A stretch of 64,000 nucleotides of DNA from Staphylococcus sp. MI 10-1553. Lineage in GTDB: Bacteria; Bacillota; Bacilli; Staphylococcales; Staphylococcaceae. Under the pieces are notes generated by a model. The model had not been told where the DNA came from and did no database searches. It saw nothing but the letters and a program-made list of their open reading frames with translations. Shown one piece after another: positions 50,000 to 58,899 of this stretch (position 1 is the first letter of the stretch; every line of letters begins with the position of its first letter). The position numbers and the translations under genes are program-made. The DNA is taken from assembly GCF_010365305.1 (NCBI RefSeq), contig NZ_CP048279.1, forward strand, positions 744,001-808,000, given 5' to 3'.

Positions 50000-51808
50000 A
50001 TGAGCCAGCAATTAACAAGAGAACAACAAGAACAAAAGTATCCAGAATATTCATGGGACCTCACGACGATTTTCGAAAGTGATGAGGCTTGGGAAGCAGC
50101 GTTTAAAACAGTTGAAAGCTATCTTGGCAAAGAAGAGCAATTCAAAGGCCATTTAGGTGATGATGCGGAAACATTGTATCAAGCCCTTTCATTAGAAGAT
50201 GAAATTGAAACAGAACTTGAATCAGTTTATGTATATGCACATTTAAAGCAAGACCAAGACACAGCGAATGACAAATACACAGGTTTTGAAGCGCGGGCAC
50301 ATCAATTAGCCATTAAATTAAGTTCGGCTTGGAGTTTCTTAGTACCAGAATTACTTCAAATCGATGAAAAAACAATCGAATCTTACGTTGCTGAACATGA
50401 AGGATTAAAACGTTTCGAATTTGATTTGAACTTAATTAACCAAAAACGTCCGCACGTCTTAGATGCAGAAAAAGAAAAATTATTAACTGAAGCGCAAGAT
50501 GCGTTGTCTACACCGAGCAATGTGTTCAGTATGTTTGATAATGCCGACTTAACATTTGATGATGTCACAGACAAAGACGGTGAAAAGCATGCATTGACAC
50601 AAGGTTCATACATCAAATATTTAGAGTCAGATGATCGTATTTTACGTCAATCAGCTTATGAAAACATGTATAAAGCCTATGGTAGCTATAACAATACATT
50701 GGCGGCAACATTAGCAGGTGAAGTGAAGAAACATGTGTTTAATGCACGTTCTCACAACTATAAGAGTGCAAGAGCGCAAGCATTAGGTAACAACCATATT
50801 CCTGAAGAGGTTTACGACAATCTCGTGAAAACAGTTCATGAATACTTGCCACTGTTACATCGTTACACAAAATTAAGAAAAGAATTGCTCGGTGTCGATG
50901 ATTTGAAAATGTACGATATGTATACGCCAATGGTTAAAGATATCAAATTTGAAATGCCTTATGACGAAGCGGTTGAATGGATGTTAAAAGGTCTTGAACC
51001 GATGGGCGAAGAATATTTAAATGTTATTAAAGAAGGTTTGAATAACAGATGGGTCGACGTTTATGAAAACAAAGGTAAACGCTCAGGTGCTTATTCATCA
51101 GGTTCACACAAAACAAATCCATTCATTTTATTAAACTGGTCTGACACAGTATCTGACTTGTATACGTTAGTACACGAATTCGGTCATTCAGCGCACAGCT
51201 ATTTCAGTCGTAAAAACCAACCATCAAATATGAGCGGTTATTCTATTTTCGTGGCTGAAGTGGCATCAACATGTAATGAAGCGTTATTAAGCCACTACAT
51301 GGAGCAGAATTTAGATGACAAGCGTCGTTTACTCTTACTCAACCAAGAATTAGAACGTTTCCGTGCAACATTATTCCGTCAGACAATGTTTGCAGAATTT
51401 GAACATAAAATTCATCAAATTGAAGAAGCAGGGGAGCCATTAACTGCAACACGTATGAACGAAGAATATGCCGCATTAAACCGTCAATATTTTGGTGATA
51501 CTGTTGAAACAGATGATTATATTAGTAAAGAATGGTCACGCATTCCACATTTCTATATGAACTATTACGTCTATCAATATGCGACGGGTTATAGTGCAGC
51601 ACAAAGTTTAAGTCATCAAATTTTAACAGAAGGTGCACCTGCTGTTGAACGTTACATTAATGAATTTTTGAAAAAAGGAAGTTCAAATTATCCGATCGAA
51701 ATCTTGAAAAATGCTGGTGTCGATATGACAACACCAGGTCCAATTGAGGATGCATGTAAAGTGTTTGAACAAAAATTAGACGCTTTTGAAAAATTAATGA
51801 AAGCTTGA
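50000..51808 (+). CDS. pepF: Oligoendopeptidase F
   Basis: The 602-residue M3B metallopeptidase has the zinc motif HEFGH (392-396) in LVHEFGHSAHSYFSR and the downstream glutamate in FVAEVASTCNEALL. It cleaves peptides of about 7-17 residues in the cytoplasm and so may process peptides imported by Opp. GAGGAGG precedes the ATG. The coiA-pepF pair is a conserved staphylococcal arrangement. Confidence 0.94.
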   Translation: MSQQLTREQQEQKYPEYSWDLTTIFESDEAWEAAFKTVESYLGKEEQFKGHLGDDAETLYQALSLEDEIETELESVYVYAHLKQDQDTANDKYTGFEARAHQLAIKLSSAWSFLVPELLQIDEKTIESYVAEHEGLKRFEFDLNLINQKRPHVLDAEKEKLLTEAQDALSTPSNVFSMFDNADLTFDDVTDKDGEKHALTQGSYIKYLESDDRILRQSAYENMYKAYGSYNNTLAATLAGEVKKHVFNARSHNYKSARAQALGNNHIPEEVYDNLVKTVHEYLPLLHRYTKLRKELLGVDDLKMYDMYTPMVKDIKFEMPYDEAVEWMLKGLEPMGEEYLNVIKEGLNNRWVDVYENKGKRSGAYSSGSHKTNPFILLNWSDTVSDLYTLVHEFGHSAHSYFSRKNQPSNMSGYSIFVAEVASTCNEALLSHYMEQNLDDKRRLLLLNQELERFRATLFRQTMFAEFEHKIHQIEEAGEPLTATRMNEEYAALNRQYFGDTVETDDYISKEWSRIPHFYMNYYVYQYATGYSAAQSLSHQILTEGAPAVERYINEFLKKGSSNYPIEILKNAGVDMTTPGPIEDACKVFEQKLDAFEKLMKA

Positions 51809-51872
51809 GGATGCTGAATCCGTTTACAATATGTCAGTTTTGTGAAAGTTTTAATTTCTGGGTTTAAATGGG

Positions 51873-51901
51873 TTGAAACAACATCACACACGTGATATAT
51901 T
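51873..51901 (+). promoter_or_regulatory. Promoter of RsaE
   Basis: TTGAAA (51873-51878) and TATATT (51896-51901) are 17 bases apart. The spacer contains the inverted repeat ATCAC-ACAC-GTGAT (51883-51896), a possible regulator site. RsaE in S. aureus answers to the respiratory regulator SrrAB. Confidence 0.7.
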
Positions 51902-51909
51902 ATGAACAT

Positions 51910-52007
51910 GAAATTAATCACATTACAAACATACCCCTTTGTTTGAAGTGAAAAATTTCTCCCATCCCCTTTGTTTAGCGCCGTGTCAAAACACGGCGTT
52001 TTTTTTT
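51910..52007 (+). ncRNA. rsaE: Small regulatory RNA RsaE (RoxS)
   Basis: The sequence after the promoter matches RsaE as known from S. aureus. It starts GAAATTAATCACAT, carries the two CCCCTTTGTTT blocks and the single-stranded TCTCCCATCCCC segment that pairs with ribosome sites of target mRNAs, and ends in the terminator GCCGTGT/ACACGGC plus T9. About 98 nt. It lies downstream of pepF, its expected place. RsaE adjusts central carbon, amino-acid and respiratory metabolism. Confidence 0.9.
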
Positions 52008-52009
52008 AC

Positions 52010-52530
52010 TTAATTTTTCTGTTTATTAAAAATCATCCCTACAATTGTGACACCCAAAATGATTGATATTCCACTTAACCAACAAAATATTCCGTTTATA
52101 GCCTTCTCGTTTTATCATATCAGAAGCATGCGATATAAAAATGTGTATGAGAAGTCATTCAAAGTTAACCATATTAAATAAATTGACTAAAAAGCCTCTA
52201 AAGGTATGTTATCGTTATCTTCTCTATTAAATCACTTTGCTGTAAAAGAAGTACAAAGCGTTTTAAATACTTTTCAATCAAGTTTATAAAATGGATTAAA
52301 AAAACTCCGAACTTGAGTAGTCATATCACCACACAGATTCGGGGCTTTCCTATTAATGTTGGGTGGAGCATTAAAAAGAGGGAAGCACATTCCTTTTTCG
52401 AACATGAGCATTTCAAAATTTTTAGATCCGCTCAAGTCGTAGGAGGGCTTAGGTCGTTGTAAATGATTTATTACTTGCGATAAGTAGAAACCTCAAAATA
52501 AGACATGTGCTCACCATTCAAAAATAACGT
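52010..52530. other. Intergenic region between RsaE and yjbH
   Basis: No supported gene. On the minus strand about 52040-52110, a hydrophobic frame (GIFCWLSGISIILGV...IFNKQKN) without a start codon suggests the remnant of a small membrane protein. A weak hairpin (CCGAA/TTCGG) lies near 52308-52345. Confidence 0.4.
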
Positions 52531-52565
52531 AAAAAAGAGGTCCCCCACAAACGAGATACCTCTTT
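52531..52565 (-). terminator. Terminator of the yjbI-yjbH unit
   Basis: Read leftward, AAAGAGGT pairs with ACCTCTTT and is followed by T6. The stem overlaps the yjbH stop codon. Confidence 0.75.
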
Positions 52566-53352
52566 ACATCATCGACTTCCAAAATTCACCGTCTGGATAA
52601 TTCAATTTTCTTACTTTCTGTTGCAACATTAATTTCTTTAACTCTTTCTGCAACGTTTTCTCTGGCCATTCATAAATAGTGAGTAACTCTTCCTCAGTCA
52701 CCAATTGCTTTTGTTGAATATACTCGCATAATTTAGGTGGTAAGCTTTTTTCTATAGGTGATCCCATCATTTCGTTAATGATATACGTATAAATATGGTA
52801 CGGGTAAAGCCCTTCCACTTTTAACCCCTCAGCTTGAATATCCTCATTAAAAAATACTAAAGAAGGGGCCTGTTCGACTTCCATTTCTCGTGCGATATGG
52901 AGGTCGACTTTCAAACTCTCACGTAATTGCCCATTTTTTAAATCGTCAAGGTAAACATCATAATCCAGTCCAGCATTAATAATACATTTTGCTATCATGT
53001 CCTCTGTCACAATATCGCGCTTCGGTATAATTTCATTTTGAATGAGATGCATAAAACGATGCGCACGTGCACGCCCTTGTAACTCCGCTGCTTTAAAGGC
53101 GAGTGCAATATTGTCTCGATCTGATGTACTTTGTGCCTGACATTTCGTGAGTATCCGCAATGATGGGTTTAAAATATGACGAATACGGATATATTGATGA
53201 TATTCAATTCTTAACTTTGACAAAACGGCAGATAGTTTAAAACTGTCTTTGTCAAATGGATCAAAAAAAGAATATATTTCAATCTTACTAACAGGTGAAA
53301 GATTTGAATCTTCACGACAAGTATTTACAATAGCTCTCAATTCTTTCGTCAT
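52564..53352 (-). CDS. yjbH: ClpXP adaptor protein SpxH (YjbH)
   Basis: The 262-residue protein matches staphylococcal YjbH (SPVSKIEIYSFFDPF near the N terminus, IRIRHILNPSLRILTKCQAQS, REMEVEQAPSLVFF, EGLYPYHIYTYIINE). It has a DsbA-like fold and presents Spx to ClpXP for degradation, so its loss raises Spx and alters beta-lactam and thiol-stress tolerance. The N-terminal thioredoxin-type CxxC is absent, as in relatives. It follows yjbI by 16 bases in one unit. Confidence 0.94.
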   Translation of the reverse strand: MTKELRAIVNTCREDSNLSPVSKIEIYSFFDPFDKDSFKLSAVLSKLRIEYHQYIRIRHILNPSLRILTKCQAQSTSDRDNIALAFKAAELQGRARAHRFMHLIQNEIIPKRDIVTEDMIAKCIINAGLDYDVYLDDLKNGQLRESLKVDLHIAREMEVEQAPSLVFFNEDIQAEGLKVEGLYPYHIYTYIINEMMGSPIEKSLPPKLCEYIQQKQLVTEEELLTIYEWPEKTLQKELKKLMLQQKVRKLNYPDGEFWKSMM

Positions 53353-53368
53353 GTTATTTCACCTACAA

Positions 53369-53740
53369 TTAATTTTCTATATTGACCATGTGATTTGCTG
53401 TTAGACGTAATCTTTCGTACAAATAATCGCCCGCACCGTGAGAAAGTTGGGCGTGCGTGATTGCAGTATACATATTTTCAAGCCAAGCCTCTTTCGCTTT
53501 GTCGTCGATAGGAAAAGGCATATGGCGCATTCTTAACATAGGGTGACCGTGTTCTTGGGTATACAAGTCGGGTCCTCCTAAAAATTGTGTTAAAAACTGT
53601 TTTTGTTTACGTGCTGTTTCTGCAAAATCACCTGGGAACAAATGATTCATACGATTATCTTGTTCTACAAGGCTATAGAAGTGATCAATGAGCTGATAGA
53701 GCTTTTCTTGTCCAATCACTTCATAAGGCGTTTGTGTCAT
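53369..53740 (-). CDS. yjbI: Truncated haemoglobin (group II, YjbI)
   Basis: The 123-residue globin has the group II truncated haemoglobin pattern: FYSLVEQDNRMNHLFPGD, the distal-site FLTQFLGGPDLYT, and the proximal histidine in HPMLRMRHMPF. It binds heme and oxygen or oxidants. It sits directly upstream of yjbH as in other Bacillales. In B. subtilis YjbI protects against oxidative damage. GCGGTGAT precedes the ATG. Confidence 0.92.
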   Translation of the reverse strand: MTQTPYEVIGQEKLYQLIDHFYSLVEQDNRMNHLFPGDFAETARKQKQFLTQFLGGPDLYTQEHGHPMLRMRHMPFPIDDKAKEAWLENMYTAITHAQLSHGAGDYLYERLRLTANHMVNIEN

Positions 53741-54088
53741 TTATATCACCGCTCATATGACTTATTATATATAAATCATAACATGAATTTTTACATTTCA
53801 AAGCAAAAACACTTACATACAAGATGTTTCGTTTTGGCAGCTGTACTTATTAAGATTTTCGGCAAAAAATAAAGGTGTAACATGACGGTTTTTGAATGTA
53901 CAAAAATCGCCACCTGTATGAACTAAGCGTCACTAAATAGATTGAGAGTAAACAAAGTCGTGCTAATTAAAGTCGCGCATTACTTTGCTCTCAAACCCAC
54001 CTTCAAAATGTTATTTTTATTATTTTACAGTTTATGAAATAAGAGTTAAAGAAAAATGCATGGTTTGCTATAAAGCTTTTAAGTTTTT
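53741..54088. other. Intergenic region between yjbI and the CYTH gene
   Basis: AT-rich, with a small inverted repeat (CGGTTTTTG/CAAAAATCG, about 53885-53910). It should hold the yjbI promoter. No gene or recognisable RNA seen. Confidence 0.4.
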
Positions 54089-54670
54089 TCACTGATGTTC
54101 GCGTTGATATTCGAAAAAGCGTTGAACTTTATTTTTCGGGACAACGGGTGACAACTTGAGCTGTGCCAATAAACTGTTAAAAGCTTGTTGACCGGCTTCG
54201 AAATCACGCACTTCAAATTCGAGCTCATAATCTTCAGTGCCTAAGTAAAGACTATGGTCAAGTACGAGTAATCCTTCGTCTGTCTGAGTTTCTAATCGAT
54301 ACGTCGTTAAAGCACCTAAAATTTTTAGTTCATCTAATTGAACATGCCGCTGTTGAAGTACTTCACGTATTTCGTCATCGACATCAGAAGGGTTGAGTGT
54401 CATATTTTCTGCTGGTTGAATGTGGAAGTGCGCATTATATTCTAACAAGCCGACTGTGTCAGGGACTTTTAATGTGAGTTCAAAAGTACCGTCAGCTTTT
54501 TCACGGATGCGCAATGCCATTTTTTGAGATTGTATTTGAAAATCAGCCGTATCGATATAGTAATTGACTTGTTTAAAAGGGGTCTGATCTTTAAAATATT
54601 GTGCTTTGATAGATGTATAACTGTTTGCGTCCAATAATTGTTTAAATTCTATTTCACGTTCGATTGCCAA
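54089..54670 (-). CDS. CYTH domain protein (YjbK-like)
   Basis: The 193-residue triphosphate tunnel fold protein begins with the ExExK signature (EREIEFK). Alternating charged strands follow (MALRIREKADGTFELTLKVP, YELEFEV), as in CYTH proteins that hydrolyse triphosphates. GTG 54679 lies within the AAGGAG ribosome site. TTG 54670 has 8-base spacing and gives the family N terminus (MAIEREIEF). It is divergent from the UPF0738-relQ-nadK unit, as in other staphylococci. Confidence 0.88.
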   Translation of the reverse strand: MAIEREIEFKQLLDANSYTSIKAQYFKDQTPFKQVNYYIDTADFQIQSQKMALRIREKADGTFELTLKVPDTVGLLEYNAHFHIQPAENMTLNPSDVDDEIREVLQQRHVQLDELKILGALTTYRLETQTDEGLLVLDHSLYLGTEDYELEFEVRDFEAGQQAFNSLLAQLKLSPVVPKNKVQRFFEYQREHQ

Positions 54671-54800
54671 TAAAATCACTCCTTATGCCATATTATGCCG
54701 AATTGATACTTGATTGAAAAGTATTTAGAATAGGGTAGAGTTCACCGATGAGAGTGCGCGTGAATTGTGTTAAAATATTATGTGATGAGGAGGAAAGTAT

Positions 54801-55148
54801 ATGCGTATTTATGTCAACGAAGTAAAAATTCAAGATAACCGTATTTTATGCTATACGGATCAACCTACAGAAGGTCTAACAGAAGTCGGACAAATGCTTG
54901 CCGATAGTGACCGTCATGCTTTTGTTTATTTATTAGACGATGGCGCTTCATTCTCATACTTATTGTTTGTAGAAGAAACTTGGTCAATGCTTCACGAACA
55001 TCGAGATAAAGAGATAGTCATTAATGATTCCTTAATGCTCACAAAGTTTTCTGAGGAATTAGATTACCTGCTCGATAATATAAAAGGTAATTCAAACTAT
55101 GGGAAAGAATTTGTGTCTGCTGTTGAAGAAACATTTGAACTCAAATGA
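54801..55148 (+). CDS. UPF0738 family protein
   Basis: This 115-residue soluble acidic protein of unknown function matches staphylococcal UPF0738 over its length ([54 protein letters not shown]). It has GAGGAGG upstream of the ATG. It begins the relQ-nadK-pseudouridine synthase cluster, 16 bases before relQ, suggesting co-expression with the alarmone synthetase. Confidence 0.88.
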   Translation: MRIYVNEVKIQDNRILCYTDQPTEGLTEVGQMLADSDRHAFVYLLDDGASFSYLLFVEETWSMLHEHRDKEIVINDSLMLTKFSEELDYLLDNIKGNSNYGKEFVSAVEETFELK

Positions 55149-55164
55149 AGCGGAGTGAGTTAAG

Positions 55165-55803
55165 ATGAACCAATGGGAAATTTTTCTAGCACCTTATCAA
55201 CAAGCCATAGATGAATTAAAAGTGAAATTAAAAGGTTTGCGCAAACAATATCAAGTGAATGAACATAATTCACCGATTGAATTTGTCACGGGTCGCGTCA
55301 AACCGATTTCGAGTATTGTTGATAAGGCGAATAAAAGGGGGATTGCATTCGATTGTCTGCGTGAAGAAATGTATGATATCGCAGGACTTCGAATGATGTG
55401 TCAATTTGTGGATGATATTGATATTGTCGTCGAGCTATTGCGTCAACGAAAAGATTTCAAAGTGATTGAAGAGCGCGACTACATTAGTAATACGAAACAA
55501 AGTGGTTACCGTTCATACCACGTAATTATCGATTATCCTATTGAAACGTTAGATGGGACGAAATCGATACTCGCTGAAATTCAAATTCGAACACTTGCAA
55601 TGAACTTCTGGGCGACGATTGAACATACATTGCGTTATAAATATGATGGAGACTATCCACCAGAAATTCAAACGAGACTCGAACGTGCCGCTGAAGCCGC
55701 TTTTCTCTTAGATGAAGAAATGTCTGAGATCAAAGAAGAAATTCAAGAGGCACAAAAGTATTATTCTAAAAAGCGTGCCAGCAAGCATGATCATGATGAT
55801 TGA
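55165..55803 (+). CDS. relQ: Small alarmone synthetase RelQ
   Basis: The 212-residue single-domain (p)ppGpp synthetase has no hydrolase or regulatory domain. Synthetase motifs are visible: VTGRVKPISSIVDKANKRG (about 42-58), YDIAGLRMMCQF, GYRSYHVIIDYPI, and EIQIRTLAMNFWATIEH (catalytic Glu). In S. aureus RelQ is induced by cell-wall stress. It is followed 11 bases later by nadK. Confidence 0.95.
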   Translation: MNQWEIFLAPYQQAIDELKVKLKGLRKQYQVNEHNSPIEFVTGRVKPISSIVDKANKRGIAFDCLREEMYDIAGLRMMCQFVDDIDIVVELLRQRKDFKVIEERDYISNTKQSGYRSYHVIIDYPIETLDGTKSILAEIQIRTLAMNFWATIEHTLRYKYDGDYPPEIQTRLERAAEAAFLLDEEMSEIKEEIQEAQKYYSKKRASKHDHDD

Positions 55804-55814
55804 GGTGTGTATAA

Positions 55815-56624
55815 ATGCGTTACGTTATTTTATCTAAGGGAGATCCTAAATCAGAAGCATTGAAGCATAAAATGATGTGTCACATGCAAGACTTTAATAT
55901 GATAGAGGATGCTGAAAACCCTGAAATTGTTATTTCTGTCGGTGGTGATGGGACTTTGCTTCAAGCATTCCACCATTATAGCCATATGTTGTCACGTTGC
56001 GCATTTGTCGGGATACATACAGGGCATCTTGGTTTTTATGCAGACTGGCTCCCTCATGAAGTTGAAAAGCTGGTCATCGCGATTAATAAAGCAGAGTTTC
56101 AAGTGATTGAATACCCGTTGTTAGAAGTGATTGTCCGTTATAATGATGAGGGATATGAAACGCGTTATCTTGCATTAAATGAAGCAACGATGAAAACTGA
56201 AAATGGCAGTACGTTAGTCGTAGATATTGATATTCGTGGCCAACATTTTGAACGTTTTAGAGGTGACGGGCTTTGTGTCTCTACGCCATCAGGTTCGACG
56301 GCCTATAACAAAGCATTAGGTGGAGCACTCATTCATCCGTCATTAGAAGCGATTCAGTTGACTGAGATTGCGTCTATTAATAATAGAGTGTTCCGCACAG
56401 TCGGATCACCGCTCGTATTGCCTAAACACCATACATGTCATGTAAAACCTGTTAATCACGGTACGATTTTGTCGACTGTCGACCATATTAGTGTCAAACA
56501 TAAAAATGTGAACGCTGTCCAATACCGCGTCGCCAATGAAAAAGTACGATTTGCACGGTTTAGACCTTTCCCATTTTGGAAACGTGTGCATGACTCGTTC
56601 ATTTCTAGCGGTGAATCATTGTGA
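55815..56624 (+). CDS. nadK: NAD kinase
   Basis: The 269-residue enzyme makes NADP from NAD. GGDGT (43-47) is the phosphate-binding motif. [14 protein letters not shown], the sugar-binding [24 protein letters not shown], and the C-terminal domain are conserved. The ATG follows TGAGGTG. The next gene starts within its stop codon (GTGA overlap). Confidence 0.95.
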   Translation: MRYVILSKGDPKSEALKHKMMCHMQDFNMIEDAENPEIVISVGGDGTLLQAFHHYSHMLSRCAFVGIHTGHLGFYADWLPHEVEKLVIAINKAEFQVIEYPLLEVIVRYNDEGYETRYLALNEATMKTENGSTLVVDIDIRGQHFERFRGDGLCVSTPSGSTAYNKALGGALIHPSLEAIQLTEIASINNRVFRTVGSPLVLPKHHTCHVKPVNHGTILSTVDHISVKHKNVNAVQYRVANEKVRFARFRPFPFWKRVHDSFISSGESL

Positions 56625-57475
56625 TTTTTAAATATCATGTGACAGAATCGACAACGTTAAAGACATTTTTATATGAGCAACAATTTTCAAAAAAGACGTT
56701 GAGCGCCATTAAACAAGATGGCGCTCTCCTTGTTAACGGCACGGCACGTACGGTACGCCACCTTTTGCATGTCGGTGATATATTGGAAGTGCATTTGCCG
56801 ACAGAGATACCTAGTTCGTATCTTGAGCCTTACGATGTGCCTTTAAATATTTTATATGAGGATACGTGGTTGTTGATTGTGGCCAAGCCGAGCCATCAAA
56901 ATACTGCACCTTCACGTGAACATCCACATGAAAGTTTGGTCGAGCAAGCGTTAGCCCGTATGCAAAAGTGTGGCGAACGAGGGATTCCGCATATTGTAAC
57001 ACGTCTGGATCGCAATACAATGGGCATCGTCATTATCGCAAAATCACGTCATATGCATCATCTTATGAATCAATGTGAAATTGAGAAGTATTATGAATGT
57101 ATTTGTGAAGGCGTCTTAACGGAACAAGGCGTAGTTGATCAACCGATTGCAAGAGCGTCAGATAGTATTATTAATCGAATCGTCTCTGAAAATGGGAAAC
57201 GAGCGCGAACAATTTATTGGCCGCTCAAAAATTTCAAGACTTATACATGGTGCCGTGTTAAACTTGAAACGGGTAGAACACATCAGATTCGTGTGCACTT
57301 TCAATGGTTAGGGGCGCCATTAGTGGGCGATACATTATATGGACACGCACATCATACGTATCAAACCCAATTATTAAAATGTGCGGAGGTCAGGTTTGTA
57401 CATCCATTGACTCAGGAAAAACTGACAATCAAGAGTGAACAGCCTCACTTCGAACAATTTTTAACCACTTTGTAG
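56621..57475 (+). CDS. RluA-family pseudouridine synthase
   Basis: The 284-residue enzyme has an S4-like N-terminal part and the RluA catalytic core with Asp130 in [23 protein letters not shown] is the conserved basic motif. Relatives (RluD, YjbO) modify 23S rRNA or tRNA; the exact site is not clear. The GTG start overlaps the nadK stop by 4 bases, so expression is coupled. Confidence 0.9.
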   Translation: MIFKYHVTESTTLKTFLYEQQFSKKTLSAIKQDGALLVNGTARTVRHLLHVGDILEVHLPTEIPSSYLEPYDVPLNILYEDTWLLIVAKPSHQNTAPSREHPHESLVEQALARMQKCGERGIPHIVTRLDRNTMGIVIIAKSRHMHHLMNQCEIEKYYECICEGVLTEQGVVDQPIARASDSIINRIVSENGKRARTIYWPLKNFKTYTWCRVKLETGRTHQIRVHFQWLGAPLVGDTLYGHAHHTYQTQLLKCAEVRFVHPLTQEKLTIKSEQPHFEQFLTTL

Positions 57476-57503
57476 ATTTACAGGAACGATGGAGGTGGCA
57501 AAC

Positions 57504-58889
57504 GTGGTGAACGACAATGAACAAATCTTGTTAGATGACGAAGAAATGTTCAACAAAGCTTTGTTAGATGATTTCATCGCGAAAGGGGATATCGACGGCT
57601 TTCGTGAAGAGTTTTTAGCATTGCACTCATATGAACAAAGCGAATATTTCGAAGTAAGTGACGATGATGTCCGTCAAAAAATGTATCGATTTTTATCACC
57701 AGAAGAAGTTTCGGAGTTCTTTGAGAATTTAGAGATTGATGAGGAAGATTACGAAGCATTATTTGAAACGATGAATGCGACCTATGCAAGTCAAGTGCTC
57801 GAGCAAATGTCTTACGATAATGCGGTCGATATTTTAAACCAGCTTTCGAAAAAGAAAATTGCGAGTTTATTAATGTTGATGAACCGCGAAGAAGCAAAAG
57901 AAATTAAAGCATTACTCCATTATGACGAGGATACAGCCGGCGGTATCATGACGACGGAGTATATTTCACTCACGATTAATACACCGGTACATGAAGCGTT
58001 AATGCGTGTGAAGGATCAAGCGCCAGACGCCGAAACGATTTATGTGATTTTCGTAGTGGATGAGGATAAAAAACTGGTCGGGGTTATTTCATTAAGAGAT
58101 TTAATTATAGCTGAAAATGACGCGTACATTGAAGATATTATGAGTGAACGTGTCATTAGTGCGAATGTCGCTGATGACCAAGAAGATGTTGCGCAAACGA
58201 TGAGAGACTATGACTTTATCGCCATGCCGGTTGTAGATTATCAAAATCATCTGTTAGGGATTATTACGATTGACGATATCGTCGACGTTATGGATGAAGA
58301 GGCAAGTGAAGACTACTCTCGTTTAGCCGGGGTATCTGATATTGACTCTACTGATGATACGATATTCCAAACCGCCTTAAAACGTTTGCCATGGCTACTG
58401 ATTTTGACTGTATTAGGTATGATTACGGCATCAATTTTAGGCTCATTTGAAGAAACGTTAGAAAAAGTGGCCCTATTAGCTGCATTTATTCCAATTATTA
58501 GCGGGATGTCCGGAAATTCAGGCACCCAGTCGCTTGCCGTATCTGTCCGTAACATTTCAACAGGTGATATTAAAGAAAAAAGTAAAATTAAGCTCGCATT
58601 ACGTGAATCAGGCAGTGGCTTTTTGACAGGGATTACATGTGCGGTAAGTTTAAGTTTTATTATCATATTGTTGTACGGCCAACCTTACCTTGCATTGATT
58701 GTAGGGACAAGTCTGACAATCGCGATGACTGTAGGGACAACGATTGGTTCTGTCATTCCACTTGTGATCAATCGTTTAGGTATTGACCCTGCTGTTGCGA
58801 GTGGTCCGTTTATTACAACGATTAATGATATTGTCAGTATGTTGATTTATTTCGGATTAGCTACGACTTTTATGTCATATTTAACTTGA
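57504..58889 (+). CDS. mgtE: Magnesium transporter MgtE
   Basis: The protein of about 461 residues has the MgtE layout: an acidic helical N domain (to about 130), two CBS domains (about 140-260, with TPVHEALMRVKDQAP and DDIVDVMDEE), a connecting helix, and five transmembrane helices with SGNSGTQSLAVSVR. Magnesium bound between N and CBS domains closes the channel. The frame opens at ATG 57489 inside the ribosome site GGAGGTGG; GTG 57504 has better spacing. cpaA follows 10 bases later. Confidence 0.93.
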   Translation: MVNDNEQILLDDEEMFNKALLDDFIAKGDIDGFREEFLALHSYEQSEYFEVSDDDVRQKMYRFLSPEEVSEFFENLEIDEEDYEALFETMNATYASQVLEQMSYDNAVDILNQLSKKKIASLLMLMNREEAKEIKALLHYDEDTAGGIMTTEYISLTINTPVHEALMRVKDQAPDAETIYVIFVVDEDKKLVGVISLRDLIIAENDAYIEDIMSERVISANVADDQEDVAQTMRDYDFIAMPVVDYQNHLLGIITIDDIVDVMDEEASEDYSRLAGVSDIDSTDDTIFQTALKRLPWLLILTVLGMITASILGSFEETLEKVALLAAFIPIISGMSGNSGTQSLAVSVRNISTGDIKEKSKIKLALRESGSGFLTGITCAVSLSFIIILLYGQPYLALIVGTSLTIAMTVGTTIGSVIPLVINRLGIDPAVASGPFITTINDIVSMLIYFGLATTFMSYLT

Positions 58890-58899
58890 GGGGGTACCC

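Noticed and set aside
51902..51946. 14-codon frame MNMKLITLQTYPFV at the 5' end of RsaE
   Set aside because: Its ATG lies at or before the expected RNA start, and RsaE is not known to be translated.
52040..52125. Small hydrophobic minus-strand frame near yjbH
   Set aside because: There is no start codon in frame, and the ATG-led frame is different. At most it is a remnant, so it is noted only as part of the intergenic region.
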